From Ochromonas danica (taxonomy: Eukaryota; Sar; Chrysophyceae; Chromulinales; Chromulinaceae): DNA of 64,000 nucleotides. The stretch spans positions 1-64,000 of the forward strand of contig VKHL01000005.1 in the NCBI GenBank assembly GCA_015146655.1, given 5' to 3'. The position numbers and the translations under genes are program-made. The notes under the pieces were generated by a model. The model was not told the DNA's origin, searched no databases, and saw only the letters and a list, made by a program, of their open reading frames with translations. Within the stretch, counting starts at the first letter, position 1; the number at the start of each line of letters is the position of its first letter. This document shows, piece by piece, positions 23,525 through 34,304 of this stretch.

Positions 23525-23908
23525 ATGGTGGCGGAAAAGGGTTCTGTTTTCCTCCCATCAATTGAACAGGAGCAGGAGGAGGCGACGGCAGAAGCAGTGG
23601 AAGCGGAGCAGGAGCAGCGGGAGCACACCTCAAACTTCTCTCCCTCTGCCACCCCAAAACAGAACACCACCTCAGAACTGGAACAAATCCATGCTCCAGA
23701 ATTCAACAATTACATTGTGTGCGACAAGTCTATTAACTACTGGGACCTTGTAGATACTGGGACCTATACTGTTACACGAACAAGTTATCATTATTTGCTT
23801 AAACTACTCCTTCGATTGGTACCTTATAAATCAGTAGACCGAACTGAAGTGGTTATTGTTTACAATTTATCAACAAAAAGAAAACAACATCAGTCAAGTA
23901 TGGTATAA
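23525..23908 (+). CDS. Possible small acidic protein, uncertain
   Basis: A 127-residue open frame between the divergent kinase start and the 3' end of the SWSAP1-like gene. The first third is Glu/Ala-rich (repeated EQEQE-like residues) and the remainder is mixed, with an NNYIVCDKSINYWDLVDTG segment followed by a Leu-rich stretch. No family recognised. The opposite strand is also open here, so this may be chance. Confidence 0.3.
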   Translation: MVAEKGSVFLPSIEQEQEEATAEAVEAEQEQREHTSNFSPSATPKQNTTSELEQIHAPEFNNYIVCDKSINYWDLVDTGTYTVTRTSYHYLLKLLLRLVPYKSVDRTEVVIVYNLSTKRKQHQSSMV

Positions 23909-24020
23909 ACCAATTGACTATTTACATGCATCGATTCGCCGCTCTTCTTCTCACATCAAAGCCAACACGAAATCATTTTCTCTAATCGTTTATCCATGGC
24001 TACTAAATATCAGATATCTG

Positions 24021-24779
24021 TCACCTAGTGAGCTGGATTTGAGCATCTATAAACTCCACCTTCTGGAAAAGAATTTCATTGCTCAGATTGCTAAGGGTGC
24101 TACGTTGATTATAGTCTCCAGCTGCATCCTCATCATTAAATGAAGTCAGTGCAACCAAGCGAAACCCACCATGAAGAGACTGCTCGAATGTAATGATCCT
24201 CTGGAACACCCTTTGAAGTCCTTGAATGCATGTTAATGTATTTATTTCATCCGTTACGATCACTTTCATAGCTGATGACCCAGGAAAGAGAGAGAGGTCA
24301 GAGTTCAAATAATCCAGGCTGTCTTTAAGTAAGGAGCATAGTTGAAGATAGTGATCAATAAACCTTGCATCCATTTTATTAAAGCTGGTAGAGGAGTCCA
24401 ATAAGAAGCTCAAATTATCAATCACAATCATGGAAGGTACAGGGGAGGCAAAGGCATGGATTCCTAGTATCAGTTGTCTCAGACTACTTGGGTGAGAGAT
24501 ATATTTCATTCGAATTTTTGATAAAACCTCCGGTTTATAATCTCTCACCATAGTTTTAGGATTACTATCGACTTGCCACACTTCATGAGGCAAGGTATCC
24601 AATCGATTAGGATGAGTGATGAAAAGTGGAGAACCACCTGTTGTACAACATTCTTCATAGGCTAAACGAAATGCCAAGGAAGTTTTACCACACCTTTTAC
24701 CACCTAACAAGAGGATAGTAGAGAGACTTTCTGTGATTTCTTGTTGATTATTTCCACGAAATATGATATCATGGAACAT
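24021..24779 (-). CDS. SWSAP1-like RecA-fold ATPase (recombination mediator)
   Basis: A 252-residue single-exon protein. Walker A GGKRCGKTS follows the hydrophobic strand STILLL near residue 25. A Walker B-like strand, SMIVIDNLSFLL, lies near 120. Between them come LFITHPNRLDTLP and LSKIRMKYISHPSSLRQLI, which matches from memory the LQKIRFQYPPS-type segment of animal SWSAP1. SWSAP1 works with SWS1/ZSWIM7 to stabilise RAD51 filaments in homologous recombination. Other RAD51-paralogue-like or P-loop ATPases are the alternative. It sits beside the left end of the inverted repeat, which is a coincidence as far as can be seen. Confidence 0.6.
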   Translation of the reverse strand: MFHDIIFRGNNQQEITESLSTILLLGGKRCGKTSLAFRLAYEECCTTGGSPLFITHPNRLDTLPHEVWQVDSNPKTMVRDYKPEVLSKIRMKYISHPSSLRQLILGIHAFASPVPSMIVIDNLSFLLDSSTSFNKMDARFIDHYLQLCSLLKDSLDYLNSDLSLFPGSSAMKVIVTDEINTLTCIQGLQRVFQRIITFEQSLHGGFRLVALTSFNDEDAAGDYNQRSTLSNLSNEILFQKVEFIDAQIQLTR

Positions 24780-24908
24780 CTGTCCATGTCCAAGAACTCA
24801 TCGACACTGTAAATTAGTTCCTCTTTCAAGATGTTTGAAACCTTCAAATTGAGGGTTATAAGTTATAAGTTGTCAGGTTGACTTAAGTTAACCAGCTGGA
24901 AGTGCATC

Positions 24909-26627
24909 ATGACGATGAATGACAATCAAACAAATGATCATCTGGCAGTATCTACCAAGAGATCTTCTTCACTGTGTTTATTCTGAGTGGCTGACTTGGT
25001 CAGATCTCACTGGTTTGGATATTGCTTGTCTGAGCAATGAGGATCGAGAAGAATGATTGTCTTCTCTATCTTCCTTGCTCAAGACAGAAAACGGAAATCT
25101 CCCTTGCAGCTTGAGGAATACAGAATATCACTTTGTTTGCAACGATAGACTTACCAGCTACTATAAATTGCTTGTAAAGCGCTAGTGAGAGATGGTTTTC
25201 CTGTGAGACTGTCTGTATTAGAAGATTTTCTTCGCTATTGTGATCCTATGACCTTCGGTCCTGCTCTACACTCTATATCGATACTAAAAGAGGATAAACA
25301 AACAGCGTCATGTGATGATTCTGGATTATACTCTTCTTTATCATGTTTCTTTGGTCATTGTATTCATCTAGAAGGAGTGAATCAGTCCCTATCGGGCATA
25401 CATAGCAACGAATGTGTAAAGTGGGACAGTATTCTGTATGAGGCATTGAATAATCATTTACAAGGCAACCAATTAGTGAAATTGGGGTTCTACTTTGACG
25501 AGCGTGATATTCTATTGCTTGATAAAGTTGGTACTTGGTTGTCCAAGCATGACAAATGCTTGAAAGCACTTGCAGTGAGTGACTGGTCTAAAGATAATCC
25601 TGGATTTATTCATGTGTTAGAGAATCTTATCAAGTCAAGGCATGCTTTGCGAGCATTAGATATGACTGTGGCGTTCAATAGTTGTAACAACACCATTCTC
25701 CCTTCCTTGTTACAATATCTGTCTTCAGCGGGAATGCTTCTGGTAACATTAATTGTCAATTATTTTGGGGAAGAAGATATCTCTTGGAACGAAGATTCGC
25801 TGTTGTCGTCTATAAGCAGATCTTGTCCGAAGTTGACATGGAATGTGGAAGGGGTTGAATCAGATGAAATCGTTAAGCCATCCTTATTCTATCATCTATG
25901 TCCCAACCTCAAGTACTTAAGTCTTCAAGAATGTATGATTGATGTGGATGAAGATAAGAACAGAATGTATCTCCGTATTCCTTCTCAACCAGTCGATTTG
26001 GAGGATAGTATCGAGTGTTTGTTCCTTGCATTACAAAGAAGGCCGTGCACTCATGTGGGACTATCCATAATAGACGAGGAGATTGAGCTGGGGGATAGTG
26101 AATGGAGTGTAATAAAGAGCAAATTAGGGCCAGTCCTGACTTCTTTAGGTGGCCAAATACCTGAAGATATTTTAATAGACTTTGTAAAGGATCTTCCTCG
26201 CTTGAAGATATTGGATGTGCTGGCCGAACGATACGACTACAGTGATGAAAGTCTATCATCGATAGCAGAATATGGACAGAACTTGACTGAATTGTCCTTC
26301 TATTACGATGCAAATATTTTCGAATTCAGTGAGGAGATGATATATGAGGTGATTAGAAGGTGTTCATTGCTGGAGGTGTTGGAAGTCCCTGGTGTTGGAT
26401 GTCAGGGAATATTATATACAACTCAGCATCTTTCAAGACTGAGGAGTGTGACGTTTGATTATGTGAGGGCAAGCGAAGCAGATATTGTTTCTCTACTGCA
26501 CAGTGAAGAAGTGAGATGGCCATCATGTTTGAGAGAAGGTTGCATCAGTTCATTTGGTGAGTTTGCGTTCGAATACAAACCAAATGCCATCGGATGGTAC
26601 AAAGTTTCGGCATTTAAGGGATGGTAG
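24909..26627 (+). pseudogene. Broken copy of the F-box/LRR-like gene (left arm)
   Basis: Homologous over its whole length to the intact 570-residue gene at 52180-53892. The 5' part is damaged: a TGG codon of the intact copy reads TGA near 25055 next to a short insertion, and near 25175 a TAG and a frame change occur in the segment equivalent to the SYYKWLGSRK block. From 25185 a 480-residue frame remains open, so a shortened protein is conceivable. Up to about 25850 the two copies differ at roughly a third of residues. From the SDEIVKPSLFYHL block to the stop the two proteins are identical. This is a host gene copy, not a virus. Confidence 0.8.
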
Positions 26628-29600
26628 AAGGATGAAACTTTCACCTTTTAAGAAGGCGGCTAGTTACTGCAACAATGGTCTTCCCACGGATTGCCGAACT
26701 AAGATCGTCATCACCCCCTTTCAACTTGATGAGATACAAAGATGTGGGTGAAAACCGGTGTTCTGTAAATTATTACATGTTCAAAAATCTCATTCAGTTA
26801 AAAGTCCCCAGGGAACTTGCTAGCGCTTATCATGTCTCAAGTAGGTCAATGCCAAGTAGTTGCAGATTCTGAATAGTCAACACAAACAAGCAAGACAGTA
26901 GAGAAGAGAGGAAGAAAATCAGAATAATCGCAAAAAATGTAGGAAGTTCTATAAATAGATACTTACACTGCTCCAACAACCAGCAAGCACAGACCCAATA
27001 CATCGTATCCGATATGCTCGTACTTCCAAGTCGTAAACTGGACCTTCGTGATGTAGTCCAAAGCGTCGGTCACAGCCCCATTCGATGTCTTGATCAAAGT
27101 GTGATCATCCTTGAATTGAGAGCTCAACATTCCTTCCAGGCTGTAATGCAGGGGATTCAGCCAATACATGAAGATCCAGAAGTCCGGGAACTTATCTTCC
27201 ACAATGAGGAAACCACAGAACAAAGAAGTCAAGCTGTTGCACAGACCAGACATAACTGACATCATAAATCAAGTTGAAGTTATTTCCGTAATGACAAGCC
27301 TGATAATGAATCATACGTACCTTGTGTTGTTGGTTGATCAGGAGCAAAAGCAGCAAAGAACTGTCCCAGATATAACATAACCCCTTGCATCATGAATGAG
27401 AAGAAGAGAAACCAGAAAAACTTCGGAGTGGCATGACCTGGACTGTTGAGCCCCACAATGTAGAAGAAAGGCAAAGTGAAAGTCACTGAGCTCAAGAACA
27501 GTGTGGGCAAGTCCACCAAGAACATGGCGAAAGTATAAATGGCAGGATGATACATGCGGCTTTGTTGCTCACGATAATATACTCCTCTGTCCAACATGGC
27601 AACAGGGATGACCATGACAATAGCAAGAATACCACAAAACAGAGTGGTGACGTAAATAACTGCCGCTCCAGCAATAAGTTGAATATTGTTGTGATAAGAA
27701 TAGAGAGGATAAGCTGACGCAAAGATCAGAGCAATAATAGCATTCACTACTGGTCGCGTGATCGTGTACATGGGAGAGCGCCAATAGGTCAATGTGAAGC
27801 GATACATGATATTGATGAACTGGTTGATATAAGAGGCATTATAACCTGTCTGTTCTTCCATGTCCTCTGCCGTCAAACGCCTCGAACCGGCAATGGGGCG
27901 ACTCAGTGTATCCAACTGATCAGTATTCACCTCACACAATGCTGAGTTCTTGTAGTGAGCCACGAAGTCTGTCTGATTGCCGCTCGATGATGCCACCGAT
28001 GTGCCCGCGCCAATCACATCTAACATCCACGTCGCTGGATTCATGTGGTGAGGGATTGGCTGAACTCCAGGAGCCCTCTGGAAGTGATCGATGAGGTTCT
28101 TGCCTTGTGATCCCAACTCTCCAAAGAACACAGTCCTGCCTCCTCGCATCAATAGTAGAAGAGAGTCAAATGAGTTGAAGATCACAGTGGAAGGCTGGTG
28201 AATGGTACAGACCACACTGCGACCTGTCGCTGCAATCGTGCGGATGTTATGGACGAGGATCTGCGCTGCACGCGAATCAAGACCAGTCGTGGGCTCGTCA
28301 AGGAAGATGATTGAAGGGTTTGACGCCAGCTCCACACCAATCGACACGCGCTTGCGTTGTTCGAAGCTCATGCCTCCACGACCCAATATTCCAATCTAAC
28401 GGCAACAACAGCCCAATCACTCCCCATACACAAGAAAGCAAACAGTGGGAACCAACCATTTCGTCGGCCAAAGGATCAAGGTCCATCATCTTGATGACGG
28501 AGTTCACCCACTTTGCTCGCTCCTCACTACAAGCAAACATGCCACCAAGCACAACAAATCCGTCAGTCGCACGATATGAACATGGCATCCATCCAAGTAA
28601 ACTAACCCACCTTGTGACATTTCCACTAAGTCTCAAGGCTGCAGAGAAGGCGATCGACTCCTTCGTTGTGCTCTTCGTCGACAACATGTCGAACTGCTCC
28701 ACATAAGCTGTCACCTTGCGAAAGTAAGCATCCACCTTTGGCACACCATTGATGAACATCTCGCCCGTCACTACACCCGTGTTCTTGCGTCCTGCCAACA
28801 CATCCAACAACGTCGTCTTGCCTGCTCCCGATGAGCCCATCAGAGCTGTTACCGACCCTGGAGTGAAGAACCCATTCACATCTTGCAGCAGATCGATCTC
28901 CTCCTTGTTAGGCAACGTGACCCGATAGCCAATGTTCTTGAAAGAGAACACCAGAGGATCAAAGGGCAACTGCTCCACCTTCACAGGTGTAGACAATGCC
29001 TCAGCGCTCTCCACATCATAGCGCTCTTCATCCTCAGCATCGATGCGCACAGGTGGAGGAGGCGTGGGAATGGAACGCACATAGTTCATTGCCATATCGG
29101 TGAGAACGAAGAAGAAGATAAACTCAGCGATCAAGACGGCGAAGGAATACCAGATGTAGCGCTCATTGGTAGGATTGCCATATTGCTTCAAGGTATAGTC
29201 TCCGAAGCGTTCATGCTCTGTGCAGGCTGCATTCACGCAGGTCATGAAATCATACTTCGAAGAAGCATATTCATTCACTGTGACAGCTTTCAAGGCCCAC
29301 GCCAAGGGATTGATCCAATAGAACCAAATCCAACCATCTGAGATGACAGGCTTCGGCTGGATAAAGCCGCTGAACAGCACCGAGAGAACAATGGAAATAC
29401 CACAAAGTGGCAAAGCAGCATTCATCGTGGGCATCAATGCTGCAATCAAACGGAAGATCTGGCTGAAGCAGACTCCAAAGGCGATCGAGATCACTACGTT
29501 GGTGAGAAAGCGAGAACCATTCTCTTGAGCTGAGAGATCTGCTGACCAATACACAATGGAGATGTACAGGATCGCCTCAATGATCTGCAGAGGAAGGAAG

Positions 29601-31294
29601 GCAAGCATCTGAGCAAAGGTAAAAGCAGTTGTGGGGAAGAAGAGAGCGTCCTTCTGCTTATAATAAACATTTCTCTGGTCATAGAGGACTGGCAAAGTGG
29701 AAATGTTAGAAAGACAACTAAAGAGTACAGCGTTGAAGAGAAAGCCATTCATAGTTGTTGTATCTTTGGTGGAGATATTGTTGAACAGTGACCCTGTAAC
29801 TGCACCAATGAGAACACTCTGTCCTATGCGGGAGTTCACAAATGCTGCATTGCGATAGATAATCTGGAACTGTCTTCTCACACATTGTTGGAAGTAGAAA
29901 GACAAGCTGCCTGCAAACTTCTCTCTGGATTCCTTACTCCACTGCTTAGGGGTGCCTTTCGACAACGCGCGAGCATCATCCAGACTGGGATATCTCATCT
30001 CAGCCAACATCTGCTTGTAGATTTCAGATGACTTCCAGGCTGCCGCAAGAGCTGAGGTGGTGTGAGGAACAGATGGTTTCATGCGGTACTTGCGTCCTTC
30101 GGGAGTGGGAAGCTCTTGTAAGAAGTCGGCTTCATCCACCAACTCGGGACATTCATAGCCCAGGTTAGTGAAGTAACTCATCACCTGATCTCGGGGCCCA
30201 TGATAAATGATATGGCCTTCGCTCAACACAATGATGTCGTCAAAGAGATTGTACACATCGGGAGGAGGCTGCAACAGAGAGATCACTGTGGTCAAACCAA
30301 GAGTGTGCGTGAAGGCGCGCACAGAGTTGATGATATCAAAAGCTGTCGCCGAATCCAGACCGTTCGAGATGCAGTCCATCAGCTTCACGGGACGAGGACA
30401 CACCATCAATTCTCCGATCGTCACTCTCCGCTTCTGCCCACCTGAAATACCTCGGATCATCGCATCTCCCACGCAAGTGTCTTTGCAACCCTTCAGACCC
30501 AGCACAGCGATCGTGTTCTGCACCATCGCATACGCGGCATCGTCTTTTCTCAGGATCTCCGCTGCTGCCTCATCGCGAGCAACACCATAGTCATGGTGAC
30601 CACCTGTTGTGCATTCCCATGCGAACTTGAATGTCTCGTCCACAGAGAGGATGGCTTCATGAGTATCTCCTTGCTCGATATAGTCAGCCACTTTGCTGGG
30701 AATAAACTTTCCACTATGGACACTGTCTCCTTCGAAATAGACCTCTCCAGAGTACTTCGCTTTGCCTGAGGAGTGAAGCTTGCCTGCCAATGCCTTCAGC
30801 AAGACTACAGGAGACATGGAGACAATAGCACAGGCAGAAAGAGGGTCAGAGGATGACAACACAGCAAGGGATGGGATGAACTCTAATGACTTACCCGACT
30901 TGCCGGAGCCTGGAGGACCAATCAGAAGAGTCATTCTCCTCGATGGGATTCGACCCGTAGCATCTGCGAGAATGTCAATCTTGCGCTGGGGTGGGAACAA
31001 CTGCCACCAGCAAACCAAAGAAGAGAGGAAGGAACCTGCTGTGTAGATGGAGCGATTGACATCGACTGTAGTGGAGAAGTTCAGATTGTGGAACTCAATA
31101 TCAGTGTCTGGGAGGTTGTATAAGTGCACGCGTTGCTCCAGGTGACGGCGCAGCTCATCAATGCTCCCATCTTCCAAGATAGACACTCCAACAGCATCAA
31201 CAGAAGCAGGTTGGGGCTTCAGTTTGGCTTCAGGAAGCTCAATGCCATGCTCATGCAAGGCTTCTTCTAACTCTTCGATGCAATGCTCCTGGTT
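24909..31294. repeat. Left arm of a giant inverted repeat
   Basis: This arm is the reverse complement of 47498-53892 (paired coordinates sum to 78796 on the inner side of the diverged ABC patch and 78807 on its outer side). It contains the PDR transporter gene from about codon 17 to its end, the 192-bp space between the two 3' ends, and an F-box/LRR-like gene. Introns 1 to 3 and the last ABC intron are the same in both arms by eye. The outer 1 kb is much more diverged. The spacer between the arms is about 16.2 kb. Confidence 0.97.
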
Positions 31295-31342
31295 AACGCA
31301 TGTTAAAGCTTGATGATGGTGAGATTGTATCTGATGGAACAT
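26820..31342 (-). CDS. Full-size PDR-type (ABCG) ABC transporter, left copy
   Basis: Exons 31342-30895, 30804-28611, 28526-28457, 28395-27321, 27255-26967 and 26868-26820 give 1,374 residues in NBD-TMD-NBD-TMD order. NBD1: Walker A GPPGSGKS (interrupted by a 90-bp intron that is itself a multiple of three), signature GISGGQKRR, and a Walker B region LMDCISNGLDSAT in which the catalytic Glu position holds Cys. NBD2: Walker A GSSGAGKTT, signature region MSFEQRKRVSIG, Walker B IIFLDEPTTGLDSR. Both halves have the six-helix ABCG membrane domain and the second half has a large cysteine-containing loop. PDR pumps export lipids and hydrophobic toxins across the plasma membrane. The first 16 residues differ from the right copy because the repeat breakpoint lies inside the coding sequence, so this N-terminus is newly acquired. 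About 170 bp around 27228-27384 differ strongly from the right copy. Confidence 0.93.
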
Positions 31343-31812
31343 GTTGTTGTTGTTGTTGTTGTTGTTGTTGAGGTATTTTCGATAATAATAATATCACACA
31401 ATGAATTGCGTATTATAGATTGAGTACAATATGATTGTGATAACATTCTCACTCGCTTCACTCTAGTTGAGATCGTCATTCTTTTCCACTACTGAGCACG
31501 TGGATGATGTCTCTGCTGATCTCTGATCTCTCTGGACCTATTTTACTTCAAAACATCTCAGCACGTAGTGGCATGCATTATTGTGAAATTCCTTAATAAA
31601 GAGTGAAAATGTTGAGAGTTGAAACTCTGGTTTTCCGACTTTCCTCTTTCCACCATGACTCTTCTGACTTTCCACCATGACGGTCTTCTTGTCACTTTCC
31701 AATTAGGTAGTATAGAGCTTACTGAATTAAGTCTTAGAGTTGGAGTTGTAATCTTAAATTGCAACTACCCTCATTGGTGAGCTGATTGCCATTACTCAAC
31801 ATAATTCAGTAA
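31343..31812. other. Non-coding stretch inside the left breakpoint, with (GTT)n
   Basis: A (GTT)n run at about 31342-31370 directly abuts the ABC start codon. The rest shows no gene. It should act as promoter for the left ABC copy, and it shares nothing visible with the region upstream of the right copy. Confidence 0.6.
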
Positions 31813-32294
31813 GCTGATGTTGTATGCCTTGTTGTTGTAAAATAGAGATAGGTTGGCTTGTAAGATTAAGCATCGGAGGCCCATCTGGCAGTATACCTTG
31901 CAACGCCCCACGTGGAGTCCTTCGTTGCTTGTCCAAGGATCGAATGCGAGGCGTCATGCCCCATTCTTTAGGGTAGTTGGTTGTGGCTTCAAACTTCCGG
32001 CGTGAGTAAAGCACACCACGGCAGAAAGGGGCATGTTCGTCCGTGATCGGTCTGACAAGGGTGACTATGCGATCTACTTCCCCGTGCGCCGTGGTGTGCT
32101 TTACTCACGCCGGAAGTTTGAAGCCACAACCAACTACCCTAAAGAATGGGGCCTCACGCCTCGCATTCGATCCTTGGACAAGCAACGAAGGACTCCACGT
32201 GGGGCGTTGCGAGGTATACTGCCAGATGGGCCTCCGATGCTTAATCTTACAAGCCAACCTATCTCTATTTTATAACAAGACATACAACATCAGC
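31813..32294. repeat. Near-perfect palindrome, 210-bp arms, 65-bp centre
   Basis: Positions 31813-32022 and 32088-32294 are reverse complements of each other with only a few differences (a 3-bp indel in the outer part and scattered substitutions). The 65-bp centre is 32023-32087. The arms carry part of a retroelement-derived coding segment in opposite orientations. Confidence 0.95.
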
Positions 32295-32602
32295 AGCAAA
32301 CAATCCTACAACCTAACTCTGAACAACTGCAGGGACGACAACCTCCTCCTATCCTCGCTGAGCGGCAGGCACCTCCTCAGCCGCAGTCGCAGCAGCCACC
32401 TCCTCCTCACGTCCCAATAATTCCTCAACAGCAGCAACAGCATGAGCCACCCACCACCGTCACACCGATTGCAGCTCAGGAGGGTGGGCTCTTACCTGCT
32501 GGTGTGCCACCACCACCAGCGATGATGATGCCACCACCTTCGGTCATGCCTGATGAACATCCCCCAAGCCCAGCAGCTCAGGAGGGTGGCAACCACCACC
32601 AC

Positions 32603-32661
<59 letters not shown>

Positions 32662-33268
32662 CAACAACAGTAAAGAGGAAATTAGTAGTAGTGAGCAGCA
32701 ATCGAGGCAACAACCAAGGGACCTACCTGCTGTAACTCTAAGAAGGTCCCTCCGTGGCAGTAGTAGATCTAACCCTCTGATGACAACTCAGCAGCATCTC
32801 CACCCTGCTCATCATCAACAACAACACACAGCACCATTGTTATCACTGCAACATGAGCAACAAGAAAGAGGACAGCAGCTTATTACCATGACCACCGACA
32901 GACCCAAGAGGAAAGCAGCGATGACCACCTACAAGGATGGAGGATCGGCAATGCAACGAGCATATGAGCAAGACACAAGAAGAACAGCACCACTGACCAC
33001 AATCGGGCAGCCCTGCTTGACCAACGCCGTGCACCGCATCAGCCCAGCACAAGCACTAAAGGACGAGAGCAGCAGAGATATAACCATGGAAGCAGTGAAA
33101 GCAGAATTCACTAACCTATTAGTGACCCAGAAGGCACTCGAGCCCGTCTTATTACAAGAAATCCCTGAAACAGACAAAAGCAAGATCATTAATGGGCACA
33201 TATTCTTTAAGGACAAGGAAGACATCACAGGAAAACAGATCAGGAAAGGCAGATTTGTACTAATGTGA
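31813..33268 (+). mobile_element. Fossil fragment of a Ty1/copia-type LTR retrotransposon
   Basis: The plus-strand sequence from about 32031 to 33268 resembles the part of a copia polyprotein between the integrase and the first part of the reverse transcriptase: a short DYAIYFP-type block, a Pro/Gln/His-rich linker containing a CAG repeat (32605-32660), then a block with FFKDKEDITGKQ near the end. It is broken and strongly truncated: no gag, protease, integrase core, RNase H or LTR was seen. One end is present a second time in inverted orientation, forming the adjacent palindrome. Age cannot be measured without LTRs; the simple-repeat growth and truncation suggest it is not recent. Confidence 0.6.
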
Positions 33269-34166
33269 TGATTTGCTATCAAAAATCAAATAGGATTCTA
33301 TTGATAGTAAAAATAAGGGATTTAAGGTGAGATTGATTTTTATCACTAGTGTCATTTTCATAAGACGTCTTCACTGACAACCCTGATATAATCACGATTG
33401 CGCAATTGACTTCTGAAAAATAAATTTCAATAGCCATCTTCACTATTTGTATTTATACTCAGGAGCCGACTTCACTAATAGATCATAACGATGAGTATAA
33501 GTGATAATATTATAATGGAACAAGGGTTACTTTCAGCCTCCAATGCAGACTGGGAGAATGCCCGATTTCGTATAGAAGTGATAGCGCCACTAGCGCACTT
33601 AAAAGTTGTTACCTGTAATCTAAAATTTATAAAATAAAATCCTAATAAACGGGCTTTCCCAGCAGTGCTGCGGTTGAGGTTTGAAACTTGGAATATGCGA
33701 GTTTTGGTACTGTGACTTTCCCCCGTTTTGGTTCTTTTAGACATTGGACAAGACCTTTCTTTCTGTTTACAGAGTGATGACTCAAGAGGAGTCATAGTTG
33801 TTGTTGTAATCTACTGTAAGTATCGCATCTTCTATTGGTAAACTACATGTACCATTTCTCAACAAACAAAAACCACCACTCCCCACAGGATAGGGTGGTA
33901 AGCTATTATTGTGGTGCGTGGATTGATTAAAGATGAAGCAGAGCAGAACATGCGCATCTTTATTGCCAAATCCTCTGATGATGGTCACGTCAATGTTGGA
34001 TAGCAGTCAGAGCCTGTAGGACAGGATGACGGAGAGGAAGGGATTGATTTCAGTTGCAGAAAGGTCTTATATGTTCTATGCAACATCAAAGCCATAGCTT
34101 CTTCATCCTTCTTCATCATCTTATCAATGCCTTCATCAATGCTTGCAGCAATCAACCTCTTCATCC
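33269..34166. other. Unassigned stretch between retroelement fossil and ankyrin gene
   Basis: About 900 bp with no convincing gene on either strand. It may include decayed mobile-element sequence, but no family features were recognised. Confidence 0.5.
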
Positions 34167-34248
34167 TTATATTGCTCCCTTGGCCCTCAGAAGTGCTTTA
34201 ATGTCTTCTTCATCAGCAGCATCTAGAGCAGTCTTTCCTCTCTAACCC

Positions 34249-34304
<56 letters not shown>

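Noticed and set aside
23856-24143. Plus-strand frame over the 3' end of the SWSAP1-like gene
   Set aside because: It overlaps a much better supported minus-strand coding sequence and resembles no protein.
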